This document shows positions 1-7,769 of a DNA stretch of 25,682 nt, piece after piece. The notes under the pieces are model-generated. The model was given only the letters and a program-made list of their open reading frames with translations, was not told the origin of the DNA and made no database searches. The DNA lies in the NCBI GenBank assembly GCA_900550295.1, contig URRM01000015.1:1-25682 (forward strand), written 5' to 3'. The DNA is from an uncultured bacterium. Lineage in GTDB: Bacteria; Cyanobacteriota; Vampirovibrionia; Gastranaerophilales; Gastranaerophilaceae. The translations under genes were made by a program, and so were the position numbers. Positions within the stretch are counted from its first letter, which is position 1; each line of letters opens with the position of its first letter.

Positions 1-26
1 ACTGATAACATCAGTGGCGCCTTTTT
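1..26 (+). terminator. Right half of an intrinsic terminator from an upstream + strand gene
   Basis: ACTGAT-aac-ATCAGT forms a 6-bp hairpin, followed by GGCGCC and five T (22-26). GGCGCC probably pairs with a copy cut off by the window edge, giving a longer GC-rich stem plus U-tract. It would end a rightward gene lying outside the window, convergent with the BFN gene. The left arm is not visible, so this is partly inferred. Confidence 0.4.
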
Positions 27-41
27 GTATACCCGTTAAAA

Positions 42-551
42 TTATTGGTCAGATTCTTCGTGACCTTTCAATAATTTTTCAAAATCAGAAGGTTTAATGC
101 TTTGAACAAAAGATTTGAATTCTTGTGCTTCTTCTTCGTCTTTTGCAGGATCTGTTGAAACAGCGCCTTCTGAAAGTACGTTTGCTGCAACAAAGATAGG
201 TGCATCAACTCTGATTGCAACAGCAATTGCATCAGATGGTCGGCAATCTATTTCTAAAGGTTCTTCACCTTCTTTAGTAAGAACTAAAGTTGCAAAATAT
301 GTATCTTTTTCAACATCATCAATTTCAACTTTTTCCAATTCATAACCTGTTTGTTTAATAATTCCGATAATTAAATCGTGAGTCATAGGTCTGGCAACAG
401 AAAGATTTTCGATTTTTCTAATGATAGCACTTGCTTCAGCCGAACCAATCCAAATAGGAAGAGCTTTTCTGTTATCTTTGTCATTTAAAACAACGATAGG
501 TGAACCGGTTCTTGTATCCAGTGCAATACCCATAACACGCATTTCAATCAT
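42..551 (-). CDS. Bifunctional nuclease (BFN/DUF151) family protein
   Basis: 169 aa. The N-terminal MIEMRV.GIALD..TGSPIVVL block and the PIWIG..EA.AI segment (about residues 32-42) are hallmarks of the BFN domain. The EIDCRPSDAIAVA motif (about 100-112) is the conserved acidic/Arg core. BFN proteins have been described as nucleases acting on DNA and RNA, first in plants; their bacterial role is poorly defined. The C-terminal 40 residues are acidic and charged. The gene is last in the leftward operon after ruvB and the YibE/F gene, 13 bp behind the latter. AGAGG lies about 9 nt before the ATG. A second Met at codon 4 is an alternative start. The family call is firm; the substrate is unknown. 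Confidence 0.88.
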   Translation of the reverse strand: MIEMRVMGIALDTRTGSPIVVLNDKDNRKALPIWIGSAEASAIIRKIENLSVARPMTHDLIIGIIKQTGYELEKVEIDDVEKDTYFATLVLTKEGEEPLEIDCRPSDAIAVAIRVDAPIFVAANVLSEGAVSTDPAKDEEEAQEFKSFVQSIKPSDFEKLLKGHEESDQ

Positions 552-564
552 AGTTTATAACCTC

Positions 565-1707
565 TTAATTTTCTTTGTTTTCTTCTATATCTGAGTCATT
601 TTCTAATATTATATCATCAATTTTGTTTTTGTTAACCCTTACCAAGTGAGCAGATACAATTGCCGTGATTGGAACACAAGCAACAAGAGCAATACTGCCA
701 ATTATTGCGGAACAAATTTCAGTAGCAACTTGATTTAGATTGAAAAATTTTTGTAAATCGATGTTTTGTGATAACAAAACTAATGGCAAAGAAGAACCTA
801 AATACACTAAAATTAAGGTATTTGCCATTGTACCGATAATATCTTTACCGACATTCATGCCTGATAAAAATAACTCTTTAGTAGTCATTTTAGGATTAAT
901 TATGTAAAACTCGTTAATGCTACTGGCAATAGACATGCCGGTATCCATAACAGCCCCGAGTGTTGCCAAAATAACAGATGCAGTTAATATTCCTTTGAAA
1001 TCCAAATTAGGATCAGCAGAGTATAAATACATTGTTTCTTCACAGCAAAAACCGGTAAGTCTTGCAAATTTTATAGCCATAATTGATAAGAATGATGCAA
1101 AAATCAAACTTCCGATTACGCCAATGCTTGCAGAAGTACTTTTATGATTAAATCCACCGACTGTGTACATTGTAAGAAAAGTTGATAATAAACTTATAAT
1201 TAGTGCCGAAACAATTGGATTAAAACCGCTTCTAACCATTGGCGCCATTATAAATAGGATTAAAGCAACGGTTATAACAATTGAAAGCAAACTGTTAAAT
1301 CCTTTTTGTTTGCCTACAAGTAATAACATTCCGACAAAGATTGCCATTAATACATAAACAAAATTTATTCTGTGAATATCTGCAATATCGTAGTTTATTG
1401 TTTCTCCGTCATCTTCAATTTCTGAGTGAAGAATTACTTTGTCACCCTTGTGTAAGAAAATATCGTAGTAAGGGTTATTTGTAATCATATTGGTTGTTTT
1501 AAACTCTTGACCTTTGAATTCACCGGTAAGAAGTTTAACCGTAACGAGTTGTTTGACTTGACTTTTGTCAGAATAATTTTGCTCAACATCTTCATATTGA
1601 ACATTTTGAACTTGTCCAAGTTCAGATTTCATAACCTTATTATCGTTTTGAGCAAATACGGGTAAACTCAAAAACATTATAAAAACAAATATGATAAATT
1701 TCTTCAT
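565..1707 (-). CDS. YibE/F-like multi-pass membrane protein
   Basis: 380 aa. The N-terminus is a signal peptide (MKKFIIFVFIMFLSLPVFA, cleavage near A19). A soluble beta-rich region follows to about residue 110 (including LLTGEFKGQEF and GDKVILHSE). The rest has about seven hydrophobic helices and a short charged, acidic tail. This order (signal, soluble domain, polytopic core with SIGVIGSLIFASFLS and LGAVMDTGMSIASS) matches the YibE/F family, whose function is unknown; transport has been suggested. It starts 4 bp after the ruvB stop, with GGAG inside the end of ruvB, so the two are probably translationally coupled. The family call is good; no substrate can be given. Confidence 0.8.
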   Translation of the reverse strand: MKKFIIFVFIMFLSLPVFAQNDNKVMKSELGQVQNVQYEDVEQNYSDKSQVKQLVTVKLLTGEFKGQEFKTTNMITNNPYYDIFLHKGDKVILHSEIEDDGETINYDIADIHRINFVYVLMAIFVGMLLLVGKQKGFNSLLSIVITVALILFIMAPMVRSGFNPIVSALIISLLSTFLTMYTVGGFNHKSTSASIGVIGSLIFASFLSIMAIKFARLTGFCCEETMYLYSADPNLDFKGILTASVILATLGAVMDTGMSIASSINEFYIINPKMTTKELFLSGMNVGKDIIGTMANTLILVYLGSSLPLVLLSQNIDLQKFFNLNQVATEICSAIIGSIALVACVPITAIVSAHLVRVNKNKIDDIILENDSDIEENKEN

Positions 1708-1711
1708 TTTA

Positions 1712-2776
1712 TTAATCTCCGAAAAGACTTTGCTGTGCAGAGTTTTGCTTAATTCCTAAATGTCTGTATCCTTGAGGTGAAATTTTTCTGCCTTGAGGTG
1801 TTCTTTGTAATAAACCTATTTGTAACAAATAAGGTTCGCAAACATCTTCAAGAGTTCTAATGTCTTCACCTAATGCAGCGGCAAGTGTGTTGATACCTAC
1901 AGGGCCGCCATCATATTTTTCAATAATCATTGTTAATAAGGCTCTGTCTGTTGAATCCAAACCATATTCATCAATTTTTAAAGCCTTTAATGAACTTTTT
2001 GCAACTTCTTCTGTAATTTCTCCGTCATATTTCACGATTGCAAAATCAGAAACCCTTTTAACCAATCTGTTTGCAATACGAGGAGTTCCTCTTGAACATT
2101 TTGCAATAGCATAAGCTCCTTCATCCGTAATTTTTATGTCCAAAATTCCTGCAGTACGTTTAATTACTTGTGCAAGTTCATCAAAATTGTAAAATTGAAG
2201 TCTGTGAACAATTCCAAATCTATCTCTTAATGGTCCGGATAAAGCACCGGCTTTTGTTGTAGCCCCAATAAGTGTAAACTTTGGCAACGGTAAACGCATT
2301 GTTTTAACAGTTTGGCTTTTGCCGGTTGTCATATCGAGATAAAAATCTTCCATTGCAGGATAAAGAATTTCTTCCGTAACTTTGTTCAAACGATGAATTT
2401 CGTCGATAAACAAAACTTCTCCACCCTTTAGGGACATCAAAATACCGATGATATCTCTAGGTCGTTCAAGAGCAGGAGCCGATGTAATCTTTAATTCTGC
2501 TCCCATTTGTTCTGCAATAACCCCTGCAAGAGTTGTTTTGCCAAGCCCCGGTGGACCGTAAAATAACATATGATCTAAATTTGTTTCACGTTTTTGGGCA
2601 GCTTCAATAGAAATTTGTAATGTTTCCTTTAACTCAGATTGACCGATGTAACTCTCAAAATTTTTCGGACGAATTGAGTTTTCAAAAGTCTTGTCGTATT
2701 CGATTGTTTCAGCGTTTACAACAGGATTTTTCTTTATATTTTGTTTAAAATCGTCATCATCTGATATTATTGCCAT
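1712..2776 (-). CDS. ruvB: Holliday junction branch migration helicase RuvB
   Basis: 354 aa, normal for RuvB. This is the AAA+ motor that, with RuvA, drives branch migration of Holliday junctions during recombination repair. Visible motifs: the RuvB-specific RPKNFESYIGQ (about 36-46), Walker A GPPGLGKT (74-81), Walker B with DEIHR (125-129), sensor 1 GATT (171-174), the GPLRDRFG arginine-finger segment (181-188) and a C-terminal winged helix ending in PQGYRHLG. It heads a leftward operon with the YibE/F and BFN genes; ruvA and ruvC are not adjacent. The start lacks an SD. The -10 TAACAT ends 6 nt before the ATG, so the mRNA is probably leaderless. The promoter sits inside a perfect palindrome shared with dapL. 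Confidence 0.97.
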   Translation of the reverse strand: MAIISDDDDFKQNIKKNPVVNAETIEYDKTFENSIRPKNFESYIGQSELKETLQISIEAAQKRETNLDHMLFYGPPGLGKTTLAGVIAEQMGAELKITSAPALERPRDIIGILMSLKGGEVLFIDEIHRLNKVTEEILYPAMEDFYLDMTTGKSQTVKTMRLPLPKFTLIGATTKAGALSGPLRDRFGIVHRLQFYNFDELAQVIKRTAGILDIKITDEGAYAIAKCSRGTPRIANRLVKRVSDFAIVKYDGEITEEVAKSSLKALKIDEYGLDSTDRALLTMIIEKYDGGPVGINTLAAALGEDIRTLEDVCEPYLLQIGLLQRTPQGRKISPQGYRHLGIKQNSAQQSLFGD

Positions 2777-2778
2777 AT

Positions 2779-2796
2779 TTTTATGTTAACATAAAA
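2779..2796. promoter_or_regulatory. 18-bp palindromic bidirectional promoter between ruvB and dapL
   Basis: TTTTATGTTAACATAAAA is its own reverse complement. Each strand therefore contains an extended -10, TGTTAACAT. On the minus strand the hexamer TAACAT (2783-2788) ends 6 nt before the ruvB ATG. On the plus strand TAACAT (2787-2792) would start transcription near 2799 towards dapL, giving a leader of about 135 nt that contains a dispersed repeat. It could also be an operator for a dimeric repressor. No clear -35 is seen on either side. Confidence 0.5.
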
Positions 2797-2820
2797 TAGG
2801 TTAAAAGGCGAAATTTTTGT

Positions 2821-2882
2821 GTCATTCTGAACTTGTTTCAGAATCTCAAGGTGCAAAGACCTTGAAATAAATTCAGGGTGAC
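2821..2882. repeat. Dispersed palindromic repeat with terminal inverted repeats (MITE/REP-like)
   Basis: The ends GTCAttCTGAA (2821-2831) and TTCAGggTGAC (2872-2882) are inverted repeats. Inside are two hairpins: ATTCTGA/TCAGAAT and CAAGGT/ACCTTG. The first hairpin recurs, inverted, at 9457-9482. It lies in the probable dapL leader. Confidence 0.7.
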
Positions 2883-2933
2883 AAATAAAAAATTAGTTCG
2901 GGCAATGCCTAACAAAAGATAAAGGAAGAAAAA

Positions 2934-4106
2934 ATGGTAAAAACATCAGAAAGATTAAATAACATTCCACCATATTTGTTTGTGGAAATTGACAAAAAAG
3001 TAGCAGCCGCAAAGGCTAAAGGTATCGACATTATTAGTTTAGGTGTTGGTGATCCTGATACTCCGACTTTGCAAACCGTAGTTGATGCAATGCACGTAGC
3101 AATCGACAATCCTAAAAACCACGATTACCCTTCTTACAACGGTACAGAAGGTTTTAGAAAAGCTTCTGCAAAATGGATGAAAAAGCGTTTTGGTGTTGAT
3201 TTAGATCCTGAAACGGAAATTATGTCTAATATTGGTTCAAAAGAAGCAATTGCACATATCTTCTTTGCATACGTAGATGATGGTGATTATACTCTAATCC
3301 CTGATCCTGCATATCCTGTTTATAAAAATGCAACTATTTTGGCAGGTGGTACACCTTATACAATGCCACTTTTGGAAGAAAATGGTTACTTGCCTGATTT
3401 CGATAAAATACCGGAAGATATTGCTAAAAAATCAAAAATTATGTTCTTGAACTATCCAAACAACCCGACAGGCGCCGTATGTGATCTAGATTTCTTGAAA
3501 AAAGCAGTTGATTTCTGTAAAAAATATGACATTTTACTTTGTCAAGATATGGCATATTGTGAAATGACTTATGACGGCTATGTTTCACCATCAGTATTCC
3601 AAGTTGAAGGTGCAAAAGATGTAGCTTTGGAATTTTATTCACACTCTAAATCATACAACATGACAGGATGGCGTGTTGGCTTTGTTGCAGGTAATAAAGA
3701 TGCAATAAAAGCGTTAGGTGATTTGAAAAATAACCTTGATTCAGGTACCTTCAAAGCAATTCAAGAGGCAGCAGAAAAAGCTTATGAAATGCCTGAAGAA
3801 GACTTAAAAGCTCTTAACGATATGTATAAAGAACGTCGTGATGTTATGGAAGCAGGCTTAAGAGAATTAGGTTGGGATGTAAAACCTTCAAAAGCTACCT
3901 TCTATCTATGGTTGCCTGTTACAAAAGGTATGACAAGTGAAGAATTCGTTACAGAAATGCTAGAAAAAGCAGACGTTGTTGTTCCTGCCGGAAACGGTTA
4001 CGGAAAATATGGTGAAGGCTATTTTAGAATTGCATTAACAAAACCAAAAGAAGTGCTTCAAGAAGTTATTAACCGTATGAAAAAAGCAGGAATTCGATAC
4101 GAATAA
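2934..4106 (+). CDS. dapL: LL-diaminopimelate aminotransferase (DapL)
   Basis: 390 aa, close to the usual DapL length. It is a PLP-dependent class I/II aminotransferase converting tetrahydrodipicolinate directly to LL-diaminopimelate for lysine and peptidoglycan synthesis, the shortcut used by cyanobacteria, Chlamydiae and plants. Visible: the substrate-side IPPYLFVEIDKK start, SLGVGDPDTPT (35-45), SNIGSKEAI, NYPNNPTGA (173-181), DMAYCE, and the PLP lysine K239 in SHSKSYNMTGWRVGF, with R247 following. The SD AAAGGAAG (2921-2928) supports the ATG. Related aspartate-type aminotransferases are the main alternative, but the N-terminal motif and GSKE signature favour DapL. It is the first gene right of the palindromic promoter and ends ahead of a structured RNA and terminator. 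Confidence 0.88.
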   Translation: MVKTSERLNNIPPYLFVEIDKKVAAAKAKGIDIISLGVGDPDTPTLQTVVDAMHVAIDNPKNHDYPSYNGTEGFRKASAKWMKKRFGVDLDPETEIMSNIGSKEAIAHIFFAYVDDGDYTLIPDPAYPVYKNATILAGGTPYTMPLLEENGYLPDFDKIPEDIAKKSKIMFLNYPNNPTGAVCDLDFLKKAVDFCKKYDILLCQDMAYCEMTYDGYVSPSVFQVEGAKDVALEFYSHSKSYNMTGWRVGFVAGNKDAIKALGDLKNNLDSGTFKAIQEAAEKAYEMPEEDLKALNDMYKERRDVMEAGLRELGWDVKPSKATFYLWLPVTKGMTSEEFVTEMLEKADVVVPAGNGYGKYGEGYFRIALTKPKEVLQEVINRMKKAGIRYE

Positions 4107-4154
4107 TAAAGATAACATCTTGACTTTTTCCAAAAAATAGTAAATAATATGAAT

Positions 4155-4210
4155 ATAGGGGCAAGCCCTAAAGAAGTGGTTTTTCCTTAGGACTTGACTT
4201 AGTACCCTAT
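4155..4210 (+). ncRNA. Structured RNA element in the dapL 3' region
   Basis: A nested stem is readable: ATAGGG (4155-4160) pairs with CCCTAT (4205-4210). Inside it CAAG (4162-4165) pairs with CTTG (4193-4196), and CCTAA (4167-4171) with TTAGG (4187-4191), separated by a C/A mismatch and closed by a 15-nt loop. A terminator follows at 4232-4264. It may be a 3'-UTR-derived small RNA, or have its own promoter at the TTGACT near 4120. It matches no RNA family I recognise. Only the pairing is observed. Confidence 0.4.
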
Positions 4211-4231
4211 AATAACAGTAATAAAATCTGT

Positions 4232-4264
4232 AAAATCGCGATTATGACAGTAATGGCGATTTTT
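4232..4264. terminator. Bidirectional terminator between dapL and thiL
   Basis: AAAATCGC (4232-4239) pairs with GCGATTTT (4256-4263) across a 16-nt loop. It has T-rich sequence on the + side and A-rich sequence on the other. It sits between two converging genes, six bases from the thiL stop, so it probably serves both. Confidence 0.7.
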
Positions 4265-4269
4265 GTTAT

Positions 4270-5208
4270 TTAAAAATGATTGAATAAATTTTTCTCTAAA
4301 CTATTTGCATTGAATCCGATTGTTTGACCTTTAAAGCTAACTTTTACAGTGTCTTCGTCAGATTTTTCTTGAATTTCTCCGATGATTGTATAGATATTTT
4401 TGTCAATTTTGCTCAAATCTTCATCACTTATGGCGCAAACCAATCTGTAATCTTCTCCGCCAAAGAATATTGCTTTTTTGTAATCAAAATCTTCTATTTT
4501 TTCCAAATTTTTATCATAAGGTACTTTTTCAAAGTCTATAATTGCAGAAACTCCGCTAAAATCAGCGATTTTGTATAAAGCATCCATTAATCCGTCAGAG
4601 CTGTCCATCATTGCATAATCATTTTTTGCACTTTTTGCAATTGCATCAGATAATTTGTTTGAAATAGTTGGCATTAAGTGCTCTTTAATTATTTCAGGGA
4701 ATGAATTTTTATCGTTGTTTAAAAGTTGGTTCAAACCTGCGTTGCTTGAGCCGTGTGTGCCATTTGTAATTATTTTGTATCCAACTTTTGCGTTTCTTCT
4801 TGAGGAAATTTTTCTTCCTTTAGTCGAACCGATTGCGCAAACAGAAATAAAAATTTTGTTGTCAGAACCTGTAATATCGCCACCGACAATTTTTGCGCCG
4901 TTAAGTACTGATTTTGCGCCTTTGTAGAATTCTTTTACAAAATTTTCATCCACATCTTTTGGCAAAGAAAGAGCAACTGTCAAATATTTTGCTTCCGCAC
5001 CTGAAGCGTAAATGTCGCTAAGGTTTACGGCAATTGATTTGTAACCCAATTCAAAAGGTGTTGAAAAACTACGTTTGAAGTGAATATCTTCAACCAAACT
5101 GTCTTGCGTAATAACAATTCCCAAATCTTCTAAATAGGCGCAATCATCACCAATATGATTAGAAGACAACACATTTTGAATAATATTTATATAATCAATT
5201 TCCTTCAT
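4270..5208 (-). CDS. thiL: Thiamine-monophosphate kinase ThiL
   Basis: 312 aa, normal for ThiL. It phosphorylates thiamine monophosphate to thiamine diphosphate with ATP, the last step of cofactor synthesis. The PurM/ThiL fold motifs are in order: IGDDCAYL (about 18-25), TQDSLVEDIHF (about 34-44), VNLSDIYASGA (about 61-71), GGDITGSD, MDSSDGL and GGEDYRLVC. The metal-binding aspartates of the GDD and GGD motifs are kept. The gene is monocistronic and convergent with dapL. No SD precedes the ATG; extended -10 TGATAGAAT (hexamer 5215-5220) ends 6 nt before it, so translation is probably leaderless. No TPP riboswitch is visible upstream. Confidence 0.92.
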   Translation of the reverse strand: MKEIDYINIIQNVLSSNHIGDDCAYLEDLGIVITQDSLVEDIHFKRSFSTPFELGYKSIAVNLSDIYASGAEAKYLTVALSLPKDVDENFVKEFYKGAKSVLNGAKIVGGDITGSDNKIFISVCAIGSTKGRKISSRRNAKVGYKIITNGTHGSSNAGLNQLLNNDKNSFPEIIKEHLMPTISNKLSDAIAKSAKNDYAMMDSSDGLMDALYKIADFSGVSAIIDFEKVPYDKNLEKIEDFDYKKAIFFGGEDYRLVCAISDEDLSKIDKNIYTIIGEIQEKSDEDTVKVSFKGQTIGFNANSLEKNLFNHF

Positions 5209-5526
5209 ATTTTAATTCTATCATAAAATATCCGAATGGCATTAAAAAACGGCACTTTTTAGGGGTTAATTTGCTTAAAAAAGAATCAATAATTTTTATA
5301 TGAAATTTTTAGAGATTACAAAAAAATTACTGAAAATTAAACAAAAAAATAATACAAAATACACAACAAATCCGTTTAAACAGAATAAAGAAGTCACGTT
5401 GATATGGATTAATAAAGTAGAGTAAAATATTTTGCTATCTGATGCCACGACACGGAATCTTTTTAAGTCGAATTATTATTAAAATGACCTCTTAATTATA
5501 ACTTTTGTCAGACAATGCCTCCTACT
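5209..5526. other. Gene-free spacer upstream of thiL
   Basis: No coding frame with an RBS is seen. It holds the thiL promoter (5215-5220 hexamer on the minus strand) and a 15-bp fragment (5447-5461) whose reverse complement matches the start of the repeat at 24524-24551. At 5507-5518 is a GTCAGACAATGCC piece that recurs as GTCAGACATTGCC near 9312. The rest is AT-rich. Confidence 0.6.
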
Positions 5527-5576
5527 AAAAAGGCTATAAAACAATATTAAGTGAACTTATTGTTTTATAGCCTTAA
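5527..5576 (-). terminator. yebC intrinsic terminator
   Basis: A 17-bp perfect stem is formed by AAGGCTATAAAACAATA (5530-5546) and its complement at 5558-5574, with an 11-nt loop. On the minus strand it is followed by TTTTT. It lies about 25 bp beyond the yebC stop. Confidence 0.85.
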
Positions 5577-5598
5577 AGTCTTATCGTCTTTAATAAAA

Positions 5599-6357
5599 CT
5601 AGTATGTTCCTTCGATTTTTTCCATAACTTCGTCAGGAATATCAGCGTTAGAATATACGTTTTGAACATCGTCGTGTTCTTCAAGTTTGTCAATTAATCT
5701 CATTAATGAAGTTGCTGTTTTTTCGTCAGTAATTTCGATTGTGTTTTCAGGAATTCTTGTAAATTCTGCTGTAATATGTTCGAAACCTGCTTGTTCAAGA
5801 CCTTCTGAAATAGTTTGTAAATCAGAAACTGCTGTTAAAATTTTGTATTCATCTTCATCATCATCCAAGAAGTCTTCTGCGCCTAAATTGATTGCTTCTT
5901 CAACCAATTTGTCATAATCAACATCTCTAGAGAATGTAATCATACCATATTGTTTGAACATCCAACCTACACAACCTGTTTCACCAAGGTTACCGTTGAA
6001 TTTTGTGAAATAACTTCTGATGTCGCCGGCTGTACGGTTTCTGTTGTCAGTCATTGCTTCAACAACGATAGCAACACCGCCTGCACCGTATCCTTCGTAA
6101 GTTAATTCTTCGTAACTTTCAGATGAACCGGCACCTGTACCTTTGTCGATTGCACGTTTAATGTTATCGTTTGGAAGACCTGCAGCTTTTGCTTTTTCTA
6201 CTGCTGTTCTAAGTCTAAAGTTTGCTTTTAAATCACCGCCACCAAGTCTTGATGCTACGATAATTTCTCTTGAAAATTTTTGGAATACAACTGCTCTTTG
6301 AGAGTCTACTTTTGCTTTTTTATGTTTTGTTGTTGCCCACTTTGAATGTCCGCTCAT
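5599..6357 (-). CDS. yebC: YebC/PmpR (TACO1) family protein
   Basis: 252 aa, normal length. It starts with the family signature MSGHSKWATTKHKKA and continues with the VASRLGGGD..N.RLR block, KAKAAGLPNDNIKRAIDKGTG (about 72-92) and YEGYGAGGVAIVVEAMTDNRNRT (about 107-129). Members were called transcriptional regulators; some are now linked to relief of ribosome stalling, as for mitochondrial TACO1. The acidic segment FLDDDEDEY (about 163-171) is typical. It is monocistronic and divergent from metX. Its promoter (TTGTAC, 16 bp, TATAAT) and SD AAGGA about 9 nt before the ATG are clear. It ends in a strong terminator. Confidence 0.96.
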   Translation of the reverse strand: MSGHSKWATTKHKKAKVDSQRAVVFQKFSREIIVASRLGGGDLKANFRLRTAVEKAKAAGLPNDNIKRAIDKGTGAGSSESYEELTYEGYGAGGVAIVVEAMTDNRNRTAGDIRSYFTKFNGNLGETGCVGWMFKQYGMITFSRDVDYDKLVEEAINLGAEDFLDDDEDEYKILTAVSDLQTISEGLEQAGFEHITAEFTRIPENTIEITDEKTATSLMRLIDKLEEHDDVQNVYSNADIPDEVMEKIEGTY

Positions 6358-6392
6358 TGTTTAAATCCTTATATTTTGTGCCTTATAGGTTT

Positions 6393-6420
6393 ATTATATC
6401 AAAAATATGATGGTGTACAA
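6393..6420 (-). promoter_or_regulatory. yebC promoter
   Basis: On the minus strand: TTGTAC (6415-6420), 16-bp spacer, TATAAT (6393-6398), preceded by TG one base upstream (extended -10, TGATATAAT). Confidence 0.7.
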
Positions 6421-6448
6421 GTAAGAATTTTTATGAGATAAATAAAAT

Positions 6449-7543
6449 ATGCCAAATGAATATGTACAAACTCAATATGTAGATTTAGAAAATCCTATTG
6501 ACTTAGATTGCGGAAAAACTCTAGAAAACGTTACTGTTGCCTATGAAACTTATGGCGAACTTAATGAGAATAAAGATAATGCAATTTTGGTTTTGCACGC
6601 CCTAACGGGTGATGCGCACGCAGCAGGATATCATGAGGGTGACAAAAAAGCCGGCTGGTGGGATAAAATGATAGGTTCCGGCAAAGCCTTTGATACAGAT
6701 AAATATTTTGTGATTTGTTCAAATATTTTGGGCGGATGTAAAGGTACAACAGGGCCAAGTTCAATAAATCCAACGACTCAAAAGGAATACGGTTTGGATT
6801 TTCCGGTAATTACAATTGAAGATACAGTAAAAGTTCAAAAAGCTTTAATTGATAAATTTGGAATAAAAAAACTGATTGTTGCAGGCGGTTCAATGGGTGG
6901 AATGCAGGCGCTTGAATGGTCATTGTCTTGTCCCGAAATGGTTACGCATTCAATTGTAATCGCATCGACCTCAAGACTTTCGGCTCAAGGGATTGCGTTT
7001 AATGCTGTCGGCAGAAACGCTATACTTTCCGATCCAAATTTTAATAATGGTGATTATTATGGCAAAGAAACCCCTGAAAGAGGCTTGGCAATTGCTCGTA
7101 TGATAGGTCATATCACATACTTGTCAGAAGATGCAATGCATAATAAATTTGCAAGAAAATTTCAAGGAAAAGATAAACCCGACTTTGATTTTAACGTCGA
7201 ATTTCAGGTAGAAAGCTATCTTGAGCACCAAGGGCAAGTATTTGTAGACAGGTTTGATGCAAATAGTTATTTGTATATAACAAAGGCGTGTGATTATTTT
7301 GATGTTGAGAAAAAATACGGCTCACTTGAAAACGCTTTTAAAAATTGTAATTCAAGATTTCTGATAATCTGTTTTTCTTCTGACTGGTTGTTTCCGCCGG
7401 CTCATTCGAAGGAAATCGTAAGCGCATTAATGAAAACAGGCAAAGAGGTTTCTTTTTTGCAAATTGATTCTCCTGCAGGTCATGATGCATTTCTGCTTGA
7501 ATTTGAAACCCAAAGAAAAGTTATAAAGAGTTTCTTATCTTAA
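6449..7543 (+). CDS. metX: Homoserine O-acetyltransferase MetX
   Basis: 364 aa alpha/beta hydrolase. It transfers acetyl from acetyl-CoA to homoserine, committing it to methionine synthesis. Motifs: LHALTGDAHAAG (49-60), GWWD (69-72), SNILGGCKGTTGPSS (91-105) and the nucleophile elbow GGSMGG with S148. The triad is completed by D312 (SSDWLFPP) and H345 (PAGHDAFLLE). Length and motifs fit MetX; succinyl-CoA use cannot be excluded from sequence. It is monocistronic, divergent from yebC. No SD is visible before the ATG. A TTTATGAGAT box lies at the same place as in the leaderless genes, but its -10 match is poor. Confidence 0.93.
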   Translation: MPNEYVQTQYVDLENPIDLDCGKTLENVTVAYETYGELNENKDNAILVLHALTGDAHAAGYHEGDKKAGWWDKMIGSGKAFDTDKYFVICSNILGGCKGTTGPSSINPTTQKEYGLDFPVITIEDTVKVQKALIDKFGIKKLIVAGGSMGGMQALEWSLSCPEMVTHSIVIASTSRLSAQGIAFNAVGRNAILSDPNFNNGDYYGKETPERGLAIARMIGHITYLSEDAMHNKFARKFQGKDKPDFDFNVEFQVESYLEHQGQVFVDRFDANSYLYITKACDYFDVEKKYGSLENAFKNCNSRFLIICFSSDWLFPPAHSKEIVSALMKTGKEVSFLQIDSPAGHDAFLLEFETQRKVIKSFLS

Positions 7544-7701
7544 TTTCAGCCACATGAAAAATGGCAAAATTAGTAGTCATAGAGCCTTTCTCGGGCATGT
7601 TACGAAATGTAACGAAACTTGACATGACGTGTTACAAAAAAATTTTTCTGTGGAATACTAAGAGTATACATAAAACAAATGTGTATGTTGTCAATCTAAC
7701 C

Positions 7702-7764
7702 GTTACGCAAGGAGCGTAACAGTACACTACAAGGATTCGTAGTGTATCAGTCACGAAAGGAGAT
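7702..7764 (+). promoter_or_regulatory. Flagellin leader with tandem GGA-loop hairpins (CsrA-type sites)
   Basis: Hairpin 1 is GTTACGC-aagga-GCGTAAC (7702-7720). Hairpin 2 is TACACTAC-aaggattc-GTAGTGTA (7723-7746). Both show AAGGA in the loop, and hairpin 2 carries TACAAGGAT, close to the CsrA consensus RUACARGGAUGU. The actual RBS AAAGGAG (7756-7762), 7 nt before the ATG, is a third GGA. In Bacillus the hag leader has a comparable pair of CsrA sites controlled by FliW. The stems are observed; CsrA binding is inference. Confidence 0.6.
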
Positions 7765-7769
7765 CGCTT

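Noticed and set aside
2779..2796. LexA/SOS box at ruvB
   Set aside because: The palindrome fits neither the Gram-positive CGAAC...GTTCG nor the cyanobacterial GTAC...GTWC consensus.
4155..4210. 4.5S SRP RNA or 6S RNA
   Set aside because: It is only about 56 nt and lacks the GGAAG...GCAG SRP loop and the long 6S bubble.
5209..5260. Possible TPP riboswitch before thiL
   Set aside because: No CTGAGA-type core, and the promoter abuts the start codon leaving no leader.
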